From Candidatus Latescibacterota bacterium (GTDB lineage Bacteria > Latescibacterota > UBA2968 > UBA8231), in the NCBI GenBank assembly GCA_016187725.1, contig JACPJE010000155.1, forward strand, positions 1 through 58,295: a stretch of DNA of 58,295 bases, read 5' to 3'. Position numbers and translations under genes: made by a program. The notes beneath the pieces were generated by a model, which was not told the DNA's origin, ran no database searches, and saw nothing but the letters and a program-made list of their open reading frames with translations. This document shows positions 7,614 to 18,100 of the stretch, one piece after another (within the stretch, counting starts at the first letter, position 1; each line of letters begins with the position of its first letter).

Positions 7614-10600
7614 CTAGTGCTGCCCTCCGAGCATATCCAGCAAGCCCTCGTAGCGGCTGTCCTGTTCGACTACCTTCCGGTAGAGTTCGGCGGCCTCCTC
7701 CCGGCGGCCCTGCACATAGAGCATGATGGCCATGTTCAGCTGCATGCCCGGGTTGGCCGGCTCCAGTTGGGCGGCGCGGGCAAAGGCGGCATAGGCCTCC
7801 TCGTACTGTCCCTTCCTGGCCAGGACCACCCCCTTGAGGTTGAGGGCGTCGACCATCTCCGGGGCCAGCTGGAGCACCTGCTCCAGGTGTTCCAGGGCCT
7901 TGTCGAGCTGGTCCTGCTGCACATAACCCACGGCGCTGCGATAACTCTCCTCGGAGGTTTCGGCGCCGGCCAAAAAGTCGAAGAGCCCGGCGTAGGTCTC
8001 ATCCTGGGCGGCCAGTTGCTTGAAGAGCACGTCCGCCTTGGCCCGGTCCCCCTGCAGGTGGTAGGCCAGGGCCACATTGAGACGGAAACCGGACTGGTCG
8101 GGCACCAGGGCTGCGGCCTGCTCGAAGAGGGCGCGCGCCTCCCCGTACTCCCCCTTGCGGGTGAGCACCACCCCCTTGCCGTTGAGGGCGTCGGCGTACT
8201 GGGGATCGGCGCCCAGGGCCAGTTCAAACTGTTCCTGGGCCTGGTCCAAGTGCAGCTGGCGCAGGTAGTTCACCCCGATCTCGTAGTACTCCTGGGCATC
8301 GCCCACGGTGGCCAGAAAGTCGAAGAGTTCGCCGTAGCGCGCATCCAGGGCCTTGACCTGCTCGAAGAGCCGGTCGGCCTGCTCGCGCTCGCCCTTGAGG
8401 TAATAGGTGAGGGCGATGTTCATGCGGATGCCGTTGTCCTCGGACAGTTCCAGGGCGCGGTCGTAGAGTTCCAGGGCTTCCTCGTAACGTCCCTGGTGGG
8501 TGAGCACCACCCCCTTGCCGTTGAGCGCGTCGGCGTGGTCTGCCTTGAGGGTCAGGGCGCGGTCGAACATGCGCAGGGCTTTTTCGAGGTGGTTGACGCG
8601 CAGATAGGCCACCCCCGCCTCGTACGCCCCCTCGGGAGTGTCCAGGGAGGTCACCGACCCCAGGGCGATCTGGTCGGTGCGCTGGTCGAAGAAGTCCAGG
8701 TCCTTGGCCAGCAGGCTGTCCAGGGAAGCGCTTTCCGGCAGATCCACCTGCACCGGGGGCAGGGTGGGCGCCTTGTAGGTCTGCATCCACTGCTGGGTGT
8801 AGACCTCGTCGACCAGCTTGCGGATCTTGAGCAGCTTGTACTCGGAGACCCCGTTGCGCCAGGCGTCGGCAAAGCTGAAACCGAACATGGTGGTCTCTAC
8901 CGGAATCCAGGTCCGCCCCTGCCACTCGACGTATTCGGCCGAACTGGCGAAGTGGTCGGCGGCCCGGTCGGGCGGGATGCCGCTGTCGAACATCATGTAG
9001 ATGTGGCCCTTGCCCGGATCATTGGCCTCCAGGAAGGCGGTGTCGATGCTCAGGTTCTCCAAAAGCGAGACATAGAGCACGGTCAGGTCGTCGCAGTCGC
9101 CGATCTTGGTGTCCACCCCGGCGGGCCTGGCCAGCAGTTCGCTGGGGTACTGCACCGTGTCGAAGATGGTCTTGTCCGCGGCAATGCTGGCAAAGGGCAG
9201 CTTCTGGTCGGCCTGGTAGCGGATCTTGTACACCCCCATGGCGTCGAAGAGCAGGGTGGCCTTGCCGATGTTGCCGCGGTTGAACTTGGCGGCCAGCATC
9301 CCGTCGTAGCGCTGCACCAGGCCGCGGGCCAGCCCGGCCACGGCCAGATCCGCCGGGGTGACGAAGGCGGCGGCCATGCCCGGCTCGTTCCAGCTCAACT
9401 TGCCCCGGCCGGCCACGTACACCCGGTCCAGGGCTTTCTCGACCACCTGCTCCTGGCGGTTGCGCGAGTAGCGCACCTGGACCACCGGGTTGACGAAATT
9501 GTCGTAGGCCGCCTCGGGCTGGTTGAACAAGTCCGGATCGAAGGTGACCTTGAAGGTGTACTTCTCGGCGCTCTGCGGCGGCAGCACCACCTCTTCCTGA
9601 TGGGGCGTGCTCATCATCCTGGGCAGGAAGAGGCTCACCGTGGCCCGCACCGGTTCCTGGGCCGAGTTGCCCAGCACCACGTCGAAGAAATCGCTTTCCT
9701 GGTAGTGCGGGTACAGGGAGCGGAAGACGGGCGAGGGCCGGATGGTGGCGTCCTTGATGCTCACCACCTTGGGATTGTAGGACAGGCTCAACGAGGTGTA
9801 GTGGGTGGCGTCGAGGATGGGGTGGCGCTCATACGCGTACTCTAACTGGACAAAACGGTACTTGAGCCCCAGGCCAAAGGAGGCGGTAGTGGCGTCGGCA
9901 AAGGGGTCGGGGGATTTGAGTTCGGTCTTGACTCCGGCGCGCAGGGCCAGCTGCCCGGCCAGCCAGTACTCGGCCCCCAGGCGGAAGTAATCGTCCACCT
10001 CGGAGGCCAGCATCAGCCCTTCGAGGGGCCGGTACGCCAGACCGAGCCGGTAGTGGGCCGGGTAGAGTTCCTCGCTCAGGCCGCTGTCGTGCTTGAGCGA
10101 GGTGCCGCCCAGGTCCTGGGCCACCAATCCCAATCTCAGATTTCCCGGCAGGGGCACCAGCAGGCCCAGGTCCACTCCCAGCCCGGTGGCGCTCATGGCC
10201 GAAGCCCCATCTAAGTCGGTGCTCTGGGAGAGGTACTTGCCGCTCACCCCGATGGAGGCGTTGCCCACCCAGCGGCGCAGGCGCTGGATGCCGTTGCGGT
10301 ACCCGTAGGCAAAGCCGAACTGGTTCTGGGTGTTCTTCAGCCCCAGGCCGGCCCGCACGTCGTCGAAGCCGCGGTAGGACCAGTCCAGGCCCAGGGCGTG
10401 GTTGTCGGCCATAGGCAGGACGTAGCTCAGATAGGAATCTTTTAAACCGAGGCCAAAGCGGTCGGCATAGGCGAAATCGACCTCCTGGCGCTGCAGCGCG
10501 GCGATGGCCGCCGGGTTCCAGCGCACGGCCGTGGCGTCGTTGGCCACGGCCACAAAAGCCCCGCCCATGCCGATGGCCCGCACCCCGGCCTCCACCTGCT

Positions 10601-10670
10601 TGGGGGTGATTGCCGCAGCCGGCCCCCACAGCAGCGCCAGCACCAGGACTATGGATGGGATCGCGCGCAC
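7614..10670 (-). CDS. PorV/UPF0164-like barrel fused to a transglutaminase-like domain and TPR repeats
   Basis: This 1018-aa exported protein joins three parts. After a signal peptide, residues about 20-330 resemble the PorV/UPF0164 outer-membrane barrel family (GVRAIGMGGAFVAVANDATA, then WNPAAIAAL, then many amphipathic strands). Residues about 480-600 look like a transglutaminase/cysteine-protease-like fold, with Cys526 in IGDCDDLTVLY, His556 in GKGHIYMMFD and Glu592 in WIPVETTMFG as a plausible triad. From about 670 to the end there are three related TPR blocks of about 105 residues, each with the motif ADALNGKGVVLT or a variant. The GTG start lies 2 bp after the stop of the FG-GAP gene, with GAGGAG upstream. 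PorV-like proteins can shuttle type IX secretion cargo; whether this one does is inference. Confidence 0.75.
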   Translation of the reverse strand: MRAIPSIVLVLALLWGPAAAITPKQVEAGVRAIGMGGAFVAVANDATAVRWNPAAIAALQRQEVDFAYADRFGLGLKDSYLSYVLPMADNHALGLDWSYRGFDDVRAGLGLKNTQNQFGFAYGYRNGIQRLRRWVGNASIGVSGKYLSQSTDLDGASAMSATGLGVDLGLLVPLPGNLRLGLVAQDLGGTSLKHDSGLSEELYPAHYRLGLAYRPLEGLMLASEVDDYFRLGAEYWLAGQLALRAGVKTELKSPDPFADATTASFGLGLKYRFVQLEYAYERHPILDATHYTSLSLSYNPKVVSIKDATIRPSPVFRSLYPHYQESDFFDVVLGNSAQEPVRATVSLFLPRMMSTPHQEEVVLPPQSAEKYTFKVTFDPDLFNQPEAAYDNFVNPVVQVRYSRNRQEQVVEKALDRVYVAGRGKLSWNEPGMAAAFVTPADLAVAGLARGLVQRYDGMLAAKFNRGNIGKATLLFDAMGVYKIRYQADQKLPFASIAADKTIFDTVQYPSELLARPAGVDTKIGDCDDLTVLYVSLLENLSIDTAFLEANDPGKGHIYMMFDSGIPPDRAADHFASSAEYVEWQGRTWIPVETTMFGFSFADAWRNGVSEYKLLKIRKLVDEVYTQQWMQTYKAPTLPPVQVDLPESASLDSLLAKDLDFFDQRTDQIALGSVTSLDTPEGAYEAGVAYLRVNHLEKALRMFDRALTLKADHADALNGKGVVLTHQGRYEEALELYDRALELSEDNGIRMNIALTYYLKGEREQADRLFEQVKALDARYGELFDFLATVGDAQEYYEIGVNYLRQLHLDQAQEQFELALGADPQYADALNGKGVVLTRKGEYGEARALFEQAAALVPDQSGFRLNVALAYHLQGDRAKADVLFKQLAAQDETYAGLFDFLAGAETSEESYRSAVGYVQQDQLDKALEHLEQVLQLAPEMVDALNLKGVVLARKGQYEEAYAAFARAAQLEPANPGMQLNMAIMLYVQGRREEAAELYRKVVEQDSRYEGLLDMLGGQH

Positions 10671-10672
10671 GC

Positions 10673-12115
10673 TCAGGGCTCCTCGATGTCCACTTGATCG
10701 CCCGCCTGGACCGCATCCCTCAGCACCGCAGTGGCGCTGCCGGGGAAGCGCACCTCCACCCGGTAGGGGCCGGCCGGGGCGCCGAAGATCAACTCAGAGC
10801 CGCCGGAGAGCACCTGCCGGTAGCCCTGCAGGGCGCCGGTGGCCGCGTCGATCAATTGTACCCGCGCCCCGATGCCCTCGCGGTGGGTCTTGCCCCGCAC
10901 CCGCACCTTGATGAAGCGCTGGCTCTCGGCGCTGTTCTGGAAGAGCTGGCTGCCCTGGGTGGCCCCGTTGGTCAGATAGAAGTCAGGGGCGCCATTGCCG
11001 TCGTAGTCAGCCCAGCCCACCCCGGTGTAGTACCCGCGCGCCGCGGAAAGGCCGGCATCGGAGGTGGCGTTGCTGAAGGTGCCGTCTCCCTGGTTGGCCA
11101 GGAGCACCACTGGCTGCGACTGGCGGTCAGCGCCATTGGCCAGGAAGAGGTCCAGGTACCCATTGCCGTCCCAGTCGGCCCAGCCCACCCCGGCGGTGAG
11201 CCAGCCCACCCCGTTGTTCTGCCGCACCCCGGCCTGGGCCCCCACCTCGACAAAGGTGTCGCTGCCCTCGTTGCGGTACAGGGCATTGGCCCCCACGTTG
11301 CCCACGTAGAGGTCGAGGTCCCCGTCGTTGTCAAAGTCGCCCCAGGCCGCGCTCTGGCCGATGCCCTTGTCGGCCACGGGGCTGGTGGCGAGGGGCACAA
11401 AGGCGGAGGTGCCGGCGTTCAGGTCGTTGCGGTACAGGGCATTCTCCTGTTCGCGGTTGACCACGTAGAGATCCAGGTCCCCGTCATTGTCGTAGTCGGC
11501 CCAGGAGACCTCGTCGGCATCGCGCCGGTCGTTCACCCCCAGGTCCAGCCTCTGGTCAAAGGTGCGGTTGCCGGTGTTCTGGTACAGCTCGTCGTCGTAG
11601 TAGTACTCGCCCAGGTAGAAATCCAGCCAGCCGTCGTTGTCGTAATCCCCCCAGGCCACTGAGGTGGTGCTGCCGCGGCGCTCCACGTCGATGCCGGCCT
11701 GGGCGCGGCCCACCTCGACAAAGGTGTCCGTGCGGTTTTCGTAGAGGTAGTCCTGGTCGAAGAAATCAGCCACGTACAGGTCCAGATCCCCGTCGTTGTC
11801 GTAATCCCCCCAGGCCGCTGCCGAGCTGTTGCCGACCACGTCCACCCCCAGGGCCGTGGCCAGGTCGGCAAAAACGCCATTGCCCTCGTTGCGGTACAGG
11901 GCGTTCCTGGGCACCGAAACCGCCGTGCCCCAGTTGGTCACGTACAGATCCGGGTCCCCGTCGCTGTCGAAGTCGCCCCAGGCCAGCCCCGTGCTGTAGA
12001 GGCCACTGTTGAGGGTGCCGCTGGCCTCGGTCCGGTTCTGAAAGGACTGGGCCGCCAGCCCCAGGGGCCAGGCCAGCAGCGCGGCGTAGAGCAGCATGGT
12101 CTTGGCAGGTTTCAT
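10673..12115 (-). CDS. FG-GAP/VCBS repeat exported protein with ASPIC/UnbV-like C-terminus
   Basis: This 480-aa protein has a signal peptide (LLYAALLAWPLGLAAQ). It then has about seven FG-GAP/VCBS beta-propeller blades, each with a calcium-loop motif of the DxDxDGDxDL type (GDFDSDGDPDLYV, GDYDNDGDLDLYV, ADWDGNGYLDLFLANG). Residues from about 400 resemble an ASPIC/UnbV domain (GIGARVQLIDAATGALQGYR; PGPYRVEVRFPG-like strand). Such propellers are extracellular and bind calcium; adhesion or carbohydrate binding is common, but no ligand can be named. The ATG start overlaps the giant gene's stop (ATGA), and the stop is 2 bp from the next gene, so the three are translationally linked. Confidence 0.8.
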   Translation of the reverse strand: MKPAKTMLLYAALLAWPLGLAAQSFQNRTEASGTLNSGLYSTGLAWGDFDSDGDPDLYVTNWGTAVSVPRNALYRNEGNGVFADLATALGVDVVGNSSAAAWGDYDNDGDLDLYVADFFDQDYLYENRTDTFVEVGRAQAGIDVERRGSTTSVAWGDYDNDGWLDFYLGEYYYDDELYQNTGNRTFDQRLDLGVNDRRDADEVSWADYDNDGDLDLYVVNREQENALYRNDLNAGTSAFVPLATSPVADKGIGQSAAWGDFDNDGDLDLYVGNVGANALYRNEGSDTFVEVGAQAGVRQNNGVGWLTAGVGWADWDGNGYLDLFLANGADRQSQPVVLLANQGDGTFSNATSDAGLSAARGYYTGVGWADYDGNGAPDFYLTNGATQGSQLFQNSAESQRFIKVRVRGKTHREGIGARVQLIDAATGALQGYRQVLSGGSELIFGAPAGPYRVEVRFPGSATAVLRDAVQAGDQVDIEEP

Positions 12116-15100
12116 CTGACCACCGCCACCACTTGTTCGCGCCGCACGCTGCCGGCATTCACCACCACGATGTACAGGCCGCTGGCCACCACCCGGTGGT
12201 CCTCGTCCTTGCCGTCCCAACTCAGCGAGATGCTGCCCGGGGCCATGGGGGCGTCTCTCAGCAGCACCTTCTCCAGCCGGCCCGAGGCGTTGTAGATGCG
12301 CACGGTCACATCCGCCGGCCCCGAGAGCCCAAAGGAGATGTCGGTCTGGTTTCTCAGATCGCCGCCCGCCGGGGCAAAGGCCCGGGGCTGGCAATCGAGG
12401 GATTCGATGGCCAGGCTGCCCACCTGGGTGCGCAGGTCCTCGAAGAGGGCGTAGATCCCCAACTGCTCCACGGCGGTGCGCACCTGGCGGCCGGCCAGAT
12501 CTGCCATGCCGCCCACCCGCTGCCACTGGCTCCCCTCCAGGCGGAAGAGCCCCAGCCGGGCGGCGCTGTGGCTGCCCAGCTGGGTGGCACTGTAGCGCCA
12601 GTTCAGGGTGGCGGGCTTGCGCAGGATTGCCCCGCCGGCGTCCAACTCATAGGCGAGCCCGATCTGGCTGAGGCCCGCCTCCTGGACTGCGGGTTTGGCC
12701 GCGGTGGCCTCCCAGGGCCGGATGGTGATCTCGCCGCTACCCCCCTGCAGCGCATTTGGGGGGAAGTAGAGTTCGATGTCCTGGGAGGCATTGCTGACCA
12801 GCCCGCCCTGGGCCGGGCTGGCCAGCCGGGCGGCGGTGCTGAATTTCCAGGTATAATCCGCTTCGACCAGCTCGCCCAGCACCTGGCGGTCCACCACCAC
12901 CTCGTACTCGGTGAAGGGCCGCAGGCCGCTCCGGGGGGCAAAACTGATCAGGGTGCCGCTGGCGTCTTTGGTGGGACTGATGAGAGGCACCACCTCGGGA
13001 GCGGCGTCGGGCGTGTCCAGGGAACGGGCGCGCAGTTGGAAAAAGTCAGCGCCCAGACTGGCCACCGGCCCGGAAAAGGCCACCTGCAAGGTGGGCAGCG
13101 CCGTGGAGACGCCCTCGGCGCCGGCTGCCGGCAGGGTGGAGACCACGGTGGGCACCTCGGTGCTGAAGGGCCACTGCACATCGGGCTGATCCGCGCCCAG
13201 AGGACCTCGCACCCGGGAGCTGATCAGGGCCTGGTACGCGCTGCCGGCCACAAAATCGACAAAGGGAAAACTCAGGGTGCGGGTGGCCGGATCGTACTGG
13301 AACTCGTTCCTTTCGAGGGAGATCTCCTCCCCTCCCTTGCTCAGGCGGAAATTCTGCGGGGTGATCTGGGCCGTATCGAGGGGGCTGGAGAAGACCACCT
13401 GCAGGCGCCGCCGGCCGGCCGGGATGGTGCCCCCCGCCGGAGGCAGGGTGCGCTCGATGGCGGGGATGCGGGTGCTGAAGTTCCAGGCGTAATCCCCCTG
13501 GTCCTGCCTGAGGGGGCCGCCCAGGGCAGCGGCCAGGCGCACCTGGTAGGAGGTGCCCGCCTGCAGGGGCTGGGCCAGCACCAGGCGCAACTCCTGCCCT
13601 TCGTAGCGCAGTTCGCTCAGGGGCACCTGCTCGCCCTTGGCCCGCACCTCGGCGTTCTCCAGCTTCAGGGCCACCTCGTCCAGGGCCTCGGTGAACTGCG
13701 CCTGCAACTCCGCAGTGCCGGGGGTGACGCTCGTGTCGCCGGCCGCGGGCAGGGCCTGGACCAGCTGCGGTACCGGGGTGCGGAAAGTCCAGCGGAAGTC
13801 CTCGGTGCGCAGCGGACCGGCCACGCTGCGCGAGACCACCACCTCGTAGCGCGAGCCCGGGCGGAAGCCCTCTGCCAACTCAAAACTCAGGGTGCGGGTG
13901 CCCGCGTCGAAACGCGGCGCTTCCCGCAGGGCGGCCTCCTCCCCTTCCCGCAGCACCTCCACTGCCCCTTCCAGTTGCCCGGTCTCGATCCCGCTGTCGA
14001 AGGACACCGCCACCACCCCGTCTCCCGGGGCGGCGGTCGAACCGGCGGCCGGCGAGACCTCGACTGTGTCGGGGGCCAGGGTCTGGAAAGACCAACTCAC
14101 CCCCTGACTCGCCCCCAGGGGGCCCAGGGCTCCGGCCGCCACCGCCACCCCATAGGTGCTGCCCACCTGCCAGCCTTCGGCCGGCGCCAATCCGTACTGT
14201 CCCTGGCCCCGGGCTACCGGGTCGCCGGGTCGCAGGGCCACTGGCTTGCCCTCCTGCTGCAGGGTGAAATTCGCCACCTTCACCTGCGCCGAATCCAGCG
14301 GCATGTCGAAACTCACCACTGCCTCCTCCAGGGCGCCGGCCTCTACCCCGGCCGCCCCGGCCGCCGGGCTGACCCCGACCAGGCGGGGCACCGCGGTGCT
14401 GAAATTCCACAGATAGTCCGCTGCCCTCAAGGGGCCGCCCAGGGCCGCGGCCAGCCGCACCTGATAGGAGGTGCCCGCCTGCAGCGGCTCCTCCAGCACG
14501 ATGCGCAGCTCCTCCTCTCCATAGAGCAGATCCGCCACCCCCACGGCCTCGCCGCCGCGGAACACCCCCACCTTTTCCTCGCCCAACAACCCCGCATTCA
14601 GGGGGTCGCTGAAGGAGGCCGACAGTTCCCTGAGCCCGGCGGCCACGGCCGTGTTGCCGTCCGCCGGCTGGGTGCCCTCCAACTGAGGCACCGGCGTGCG
14701 GAAGCTCCACAGGTAATCCGTCGTCCTGAGCGGACCGCCCAGGGCGGCGGCCAGCCGCACCTGATAGGAGGTGCCTGCCTGCAGCGGCTCCTCCAGCACG
14801 ATGCGCAGCTCCTCCTCTCCATAGAGCAGATCCGCCACCCCCACGGCCTCGCCGCCGCGGAACACCTCCACGTTTTCCTCCTCCACCTGGGCGGCATCGA
14901 GGGGGTCGCTGAAGGAGGCCGACAGCTCCCTGAGCCCGGCGGCCACGGCCGTGTCGCCCTCTGCCGGCTGGGTGCCCTCCAACTGGGGCACCGGCGTGCG
15001 GAAGCTCCAGCGGAAATCCTCTCCCTGCAGGGCGCCGGCCAGGGCGCGGGAAAGCACCACCTCGTAGCGCGAGCCCGGGCGCAAACCGCCCTGGATCGCC

Positions 15101-18100
15101 GCGGTCAATTCGTTGCGGGCCGGATCGAAGCGGGCTGGCTCCAGTTCCACCTCTTCCCCTTCGCGCAGCACGTGCACCATCTCCGGGTCGGCGAGCAATT
15201 CCGCATTGAGGGGGATATCGAAGAGCGCGGCGATCTGGCCGCTGCCGGCCACCGCCGTGTCGCCGGCGGCCGGGACCGTGCTCTGCAGCTGCGGCACCTG
15301 GGTGGAGAAACTCAGGGTGAGGGCATTGGCCAGCCGGTTGCCCGCCGAGTCCTGGAGGGCGGCGGAGACCTCTAGCCGGTACTGGGAACCCGGCGCCAGC
15401 CCTTCGCCCAGGAGCAGGTGCACGGCGCGGGCCTGGGCATCGTAGGCGGGCGGGGCGATCAGGTCCAGATGGCTGTTGTCGACCTCGACCTCGAAGTGAT
15501 CGGCCGTGAGCACCCCTTCGTCCATAGGCTCGGAAAAGCTCAGCACCACTTCTCCCGAGGCGATGGACACCGCGGTGGCGCCGTCCGCCGGGATGCTGGC
15601 CACCAGGCGCGGGACTTCGGTGTCGATCGCAAAGGCGCCGGCCGAATCGAAGGGGACCAATTCGTTCTGCTTGCGGTCCCGCAGGCCCCGCACCGCGATT
15701 CCCCCCTCGCCCGAAGGCATCTGGGCACTGATGGTGAGTTCGCCGCTCCAGGTGTCCCCGGTGAACTGCACGGTCTGGAAAGCGAACTCCTGGCCCCCGA
15801 GCAGGGCACTGACCTGGGGGACCTGGCCGGCATCCACCCCGGCGTGCTCGTCGGCGAAACTGAGGACCAGGGAGATGGTCTGGCCAATGCCGGCCTGGCG
15901 GCGGCCCAGGCGCAGGCCACTCACCTGGGGTGGCACGGTGTCGATGACAAACTCCTGGGGGGATGACCACGCCGAGGAGGAAAAACCGGCATCCACAGTC
16001 TGCACCGACCAGTAGTAGGTACCGCTGGCCAGTCCCTGCAGGCGGTGGGCCAGCCCCTGGCCGGCGTTGGCAGCGGCCAGGGACCCGCTGCCCGAGAGCA
16101 CGTCCCCCTGTCCGGGAGCGGTCCCCACCCGCAGGTTGTACCTGAGGCTGGGGGCAGGTGGATCACCGTCGTCGGCCGCCGCACTCCAACTGAGGACCAC
16201 GGTGCTGGCCGAATCTAGGGCGGCCACGCCGCTAGGTACCGCGGGCGCGCGGTTGGGGTTGAACTGCTGGGCGGCCAGGTTGTCGTTGACCGCGGCGCTG
16301 GGGGCAAAGGAGGCGTCCCGGCCGGTGGAGACCAGATCCAGATCGCCGTCCCCCTCGATGTCGGCCAGGGCCACGGCGCTGAAGTCCACCCCCTGGAGCA
16401 GGGGCAATTGGGCAGCGGCAAAAGCGCTGTCGGCAGCGGCGCGGCCGATGGTGTTCTCGTACACCCTCAGGAAGGGCGCCTGGCCGTTGTTGCCGGCGAT
16501 GGCCAGGTCGAGGTCCTGGTCGTTGTCGTAGTCGCCCCAGACCAGATCCCCGCCCTGGATGCCTGGCAACAAGATATCGGCCCGGGCGCTGAGTTGGCCG
16601 CCCTGGTTCTCGTACAGGGCGGTGCTCGGCCCGGCATCGCCGATGCCTCCGGCGGCCAGGTCCGGGTCGCCGTCTCGGTCGAAATCACCCCAGGCCAGGT
16701 CGCTGGATTCGAGACCGGGCAGCTCTAACCCGGCATCGACCAGGGCGCCCTCGTTGCGGTACAGACGGAACTGGCGGGTGCCCTCGCTGCTGCTGCCGTT
16801 GAGCGCCAGGTCCAGATCCCCGTCGCCATCCACGTCGGCCCAGGCCAGCTCGCCGTTGTTCAGCCCGATCAGGTCGAAGCCGGCATCGGCAAAGCCCCCC
16901 TCGCCCTCGTTGCGGAAGACCTGGGTGAAGGACTGCTGCAGGCCGCCGGTGATCTGGTCGCTCTGCCCCATGAGGGCCAGGTCCAGGTCGCCGTCGTTGT
17001 CGTAATCGCCCCAATCCGCCTCGCTCTTGGACAGCTTGGGGAAAGACCCGGCCAGTTCGAGGGTATAGCCATCGGCGCCGGGGACCGCGCGGTAGAGCAG
17101 GCTGTTGCGGTTCTCGAAGATGTCCTCGCCGGTGATGAGCAGATCCAGGTCGCCGTCGCTGTCGTAATCGCCCCAGGCCGCATCCCCGTTGCGCAGCCCG
17201 GACAATTCCACGTCCTGCCGCAGCTGCAGGGTGCCGGTGGCATTCTCGTACAGCAGGCTCTGCGCCTCGCCGCTGCGGTTCTGGCCCATGATGACCAGGT
17301 CCTGGTCCCCGTCCTGATCGAAGTCGCCCCAGGACATGGCCGCCTCCTTGAGCGCCCGCAGGCGCTGGTCGGAGGAGACGAACTGCTGCACCACCACCTG
17401 GCTCTCCTGGGACCAGGCGGAGCGGGCCAGGGCCCCGTCCACCGCGCGCACGCTCCAGTAGTAAGTGTCGGGCGGCAGGAAGCGCTGGAGGGCGAAGCTG
17501 GTCTTGGCCCCTGCGCTCCCGGGCCCCACGGCCACGGCGCCGGAGAAGATATCGCCGCTGCCCGGCTCAGTGCCGAAGCGCAGGTCGTAGGTGAGGGTAT
17601 TGCTCTCTGCATCACTGCCGGGCGCCCAACTGAAGAGGGCCTGGCCGCTGCTCACCTGGACCGGGTTGAGGCGGGAGGGCGGCTCAGGCAGGGTATTGGC
17701 CACCGGGGTGCCCAGATTGCTGTAGAGGATGGTGCGCGGGGTCCCGGCCGCATCGGCACCGCTCACCAGCAGGTCCACCCGGCCGTCGCTGTCGTGATCG
17801 GCCCAGGCCACGGCCCCGCCCGCCAGACCGGGAAACTCCTCGGCCGGGGCGCCGCTGAGGGCACCGCTGCGGTTGGGGAAGACCAGGGTTTTGTAATCCG
17901 AGAGGATGGAGGTGCCCGAGGCCGCCAGGTCCGGGTCCCCGTCGTTGTCGTAGTCCACCCAGGCCAGGCGGGCGCTGAGACGCCGGCTGGTGTTGAGGGT
18001 GAAGCTCTCGTCCAGGGTGAGCACCCCGGTGGGGCGGTTGCGGTAGATGCCCAGCGCCGCATTCCAGGATCCGTCGCGGCCGGAGATGGCCAGATCCAGA

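Noticed and set aside
12133..15375. 1080-residue open frame on the plus strand, and similar long antisense frames at 7497-9845 (plus) and 28765-30453 (minus)
   Set aside because: They lie opposite clear coding genes, have no family motifs and are rich in Gly, Ala, Arg, His and Gln. They result from the scarcity of stop codons in GC-rich DNA.
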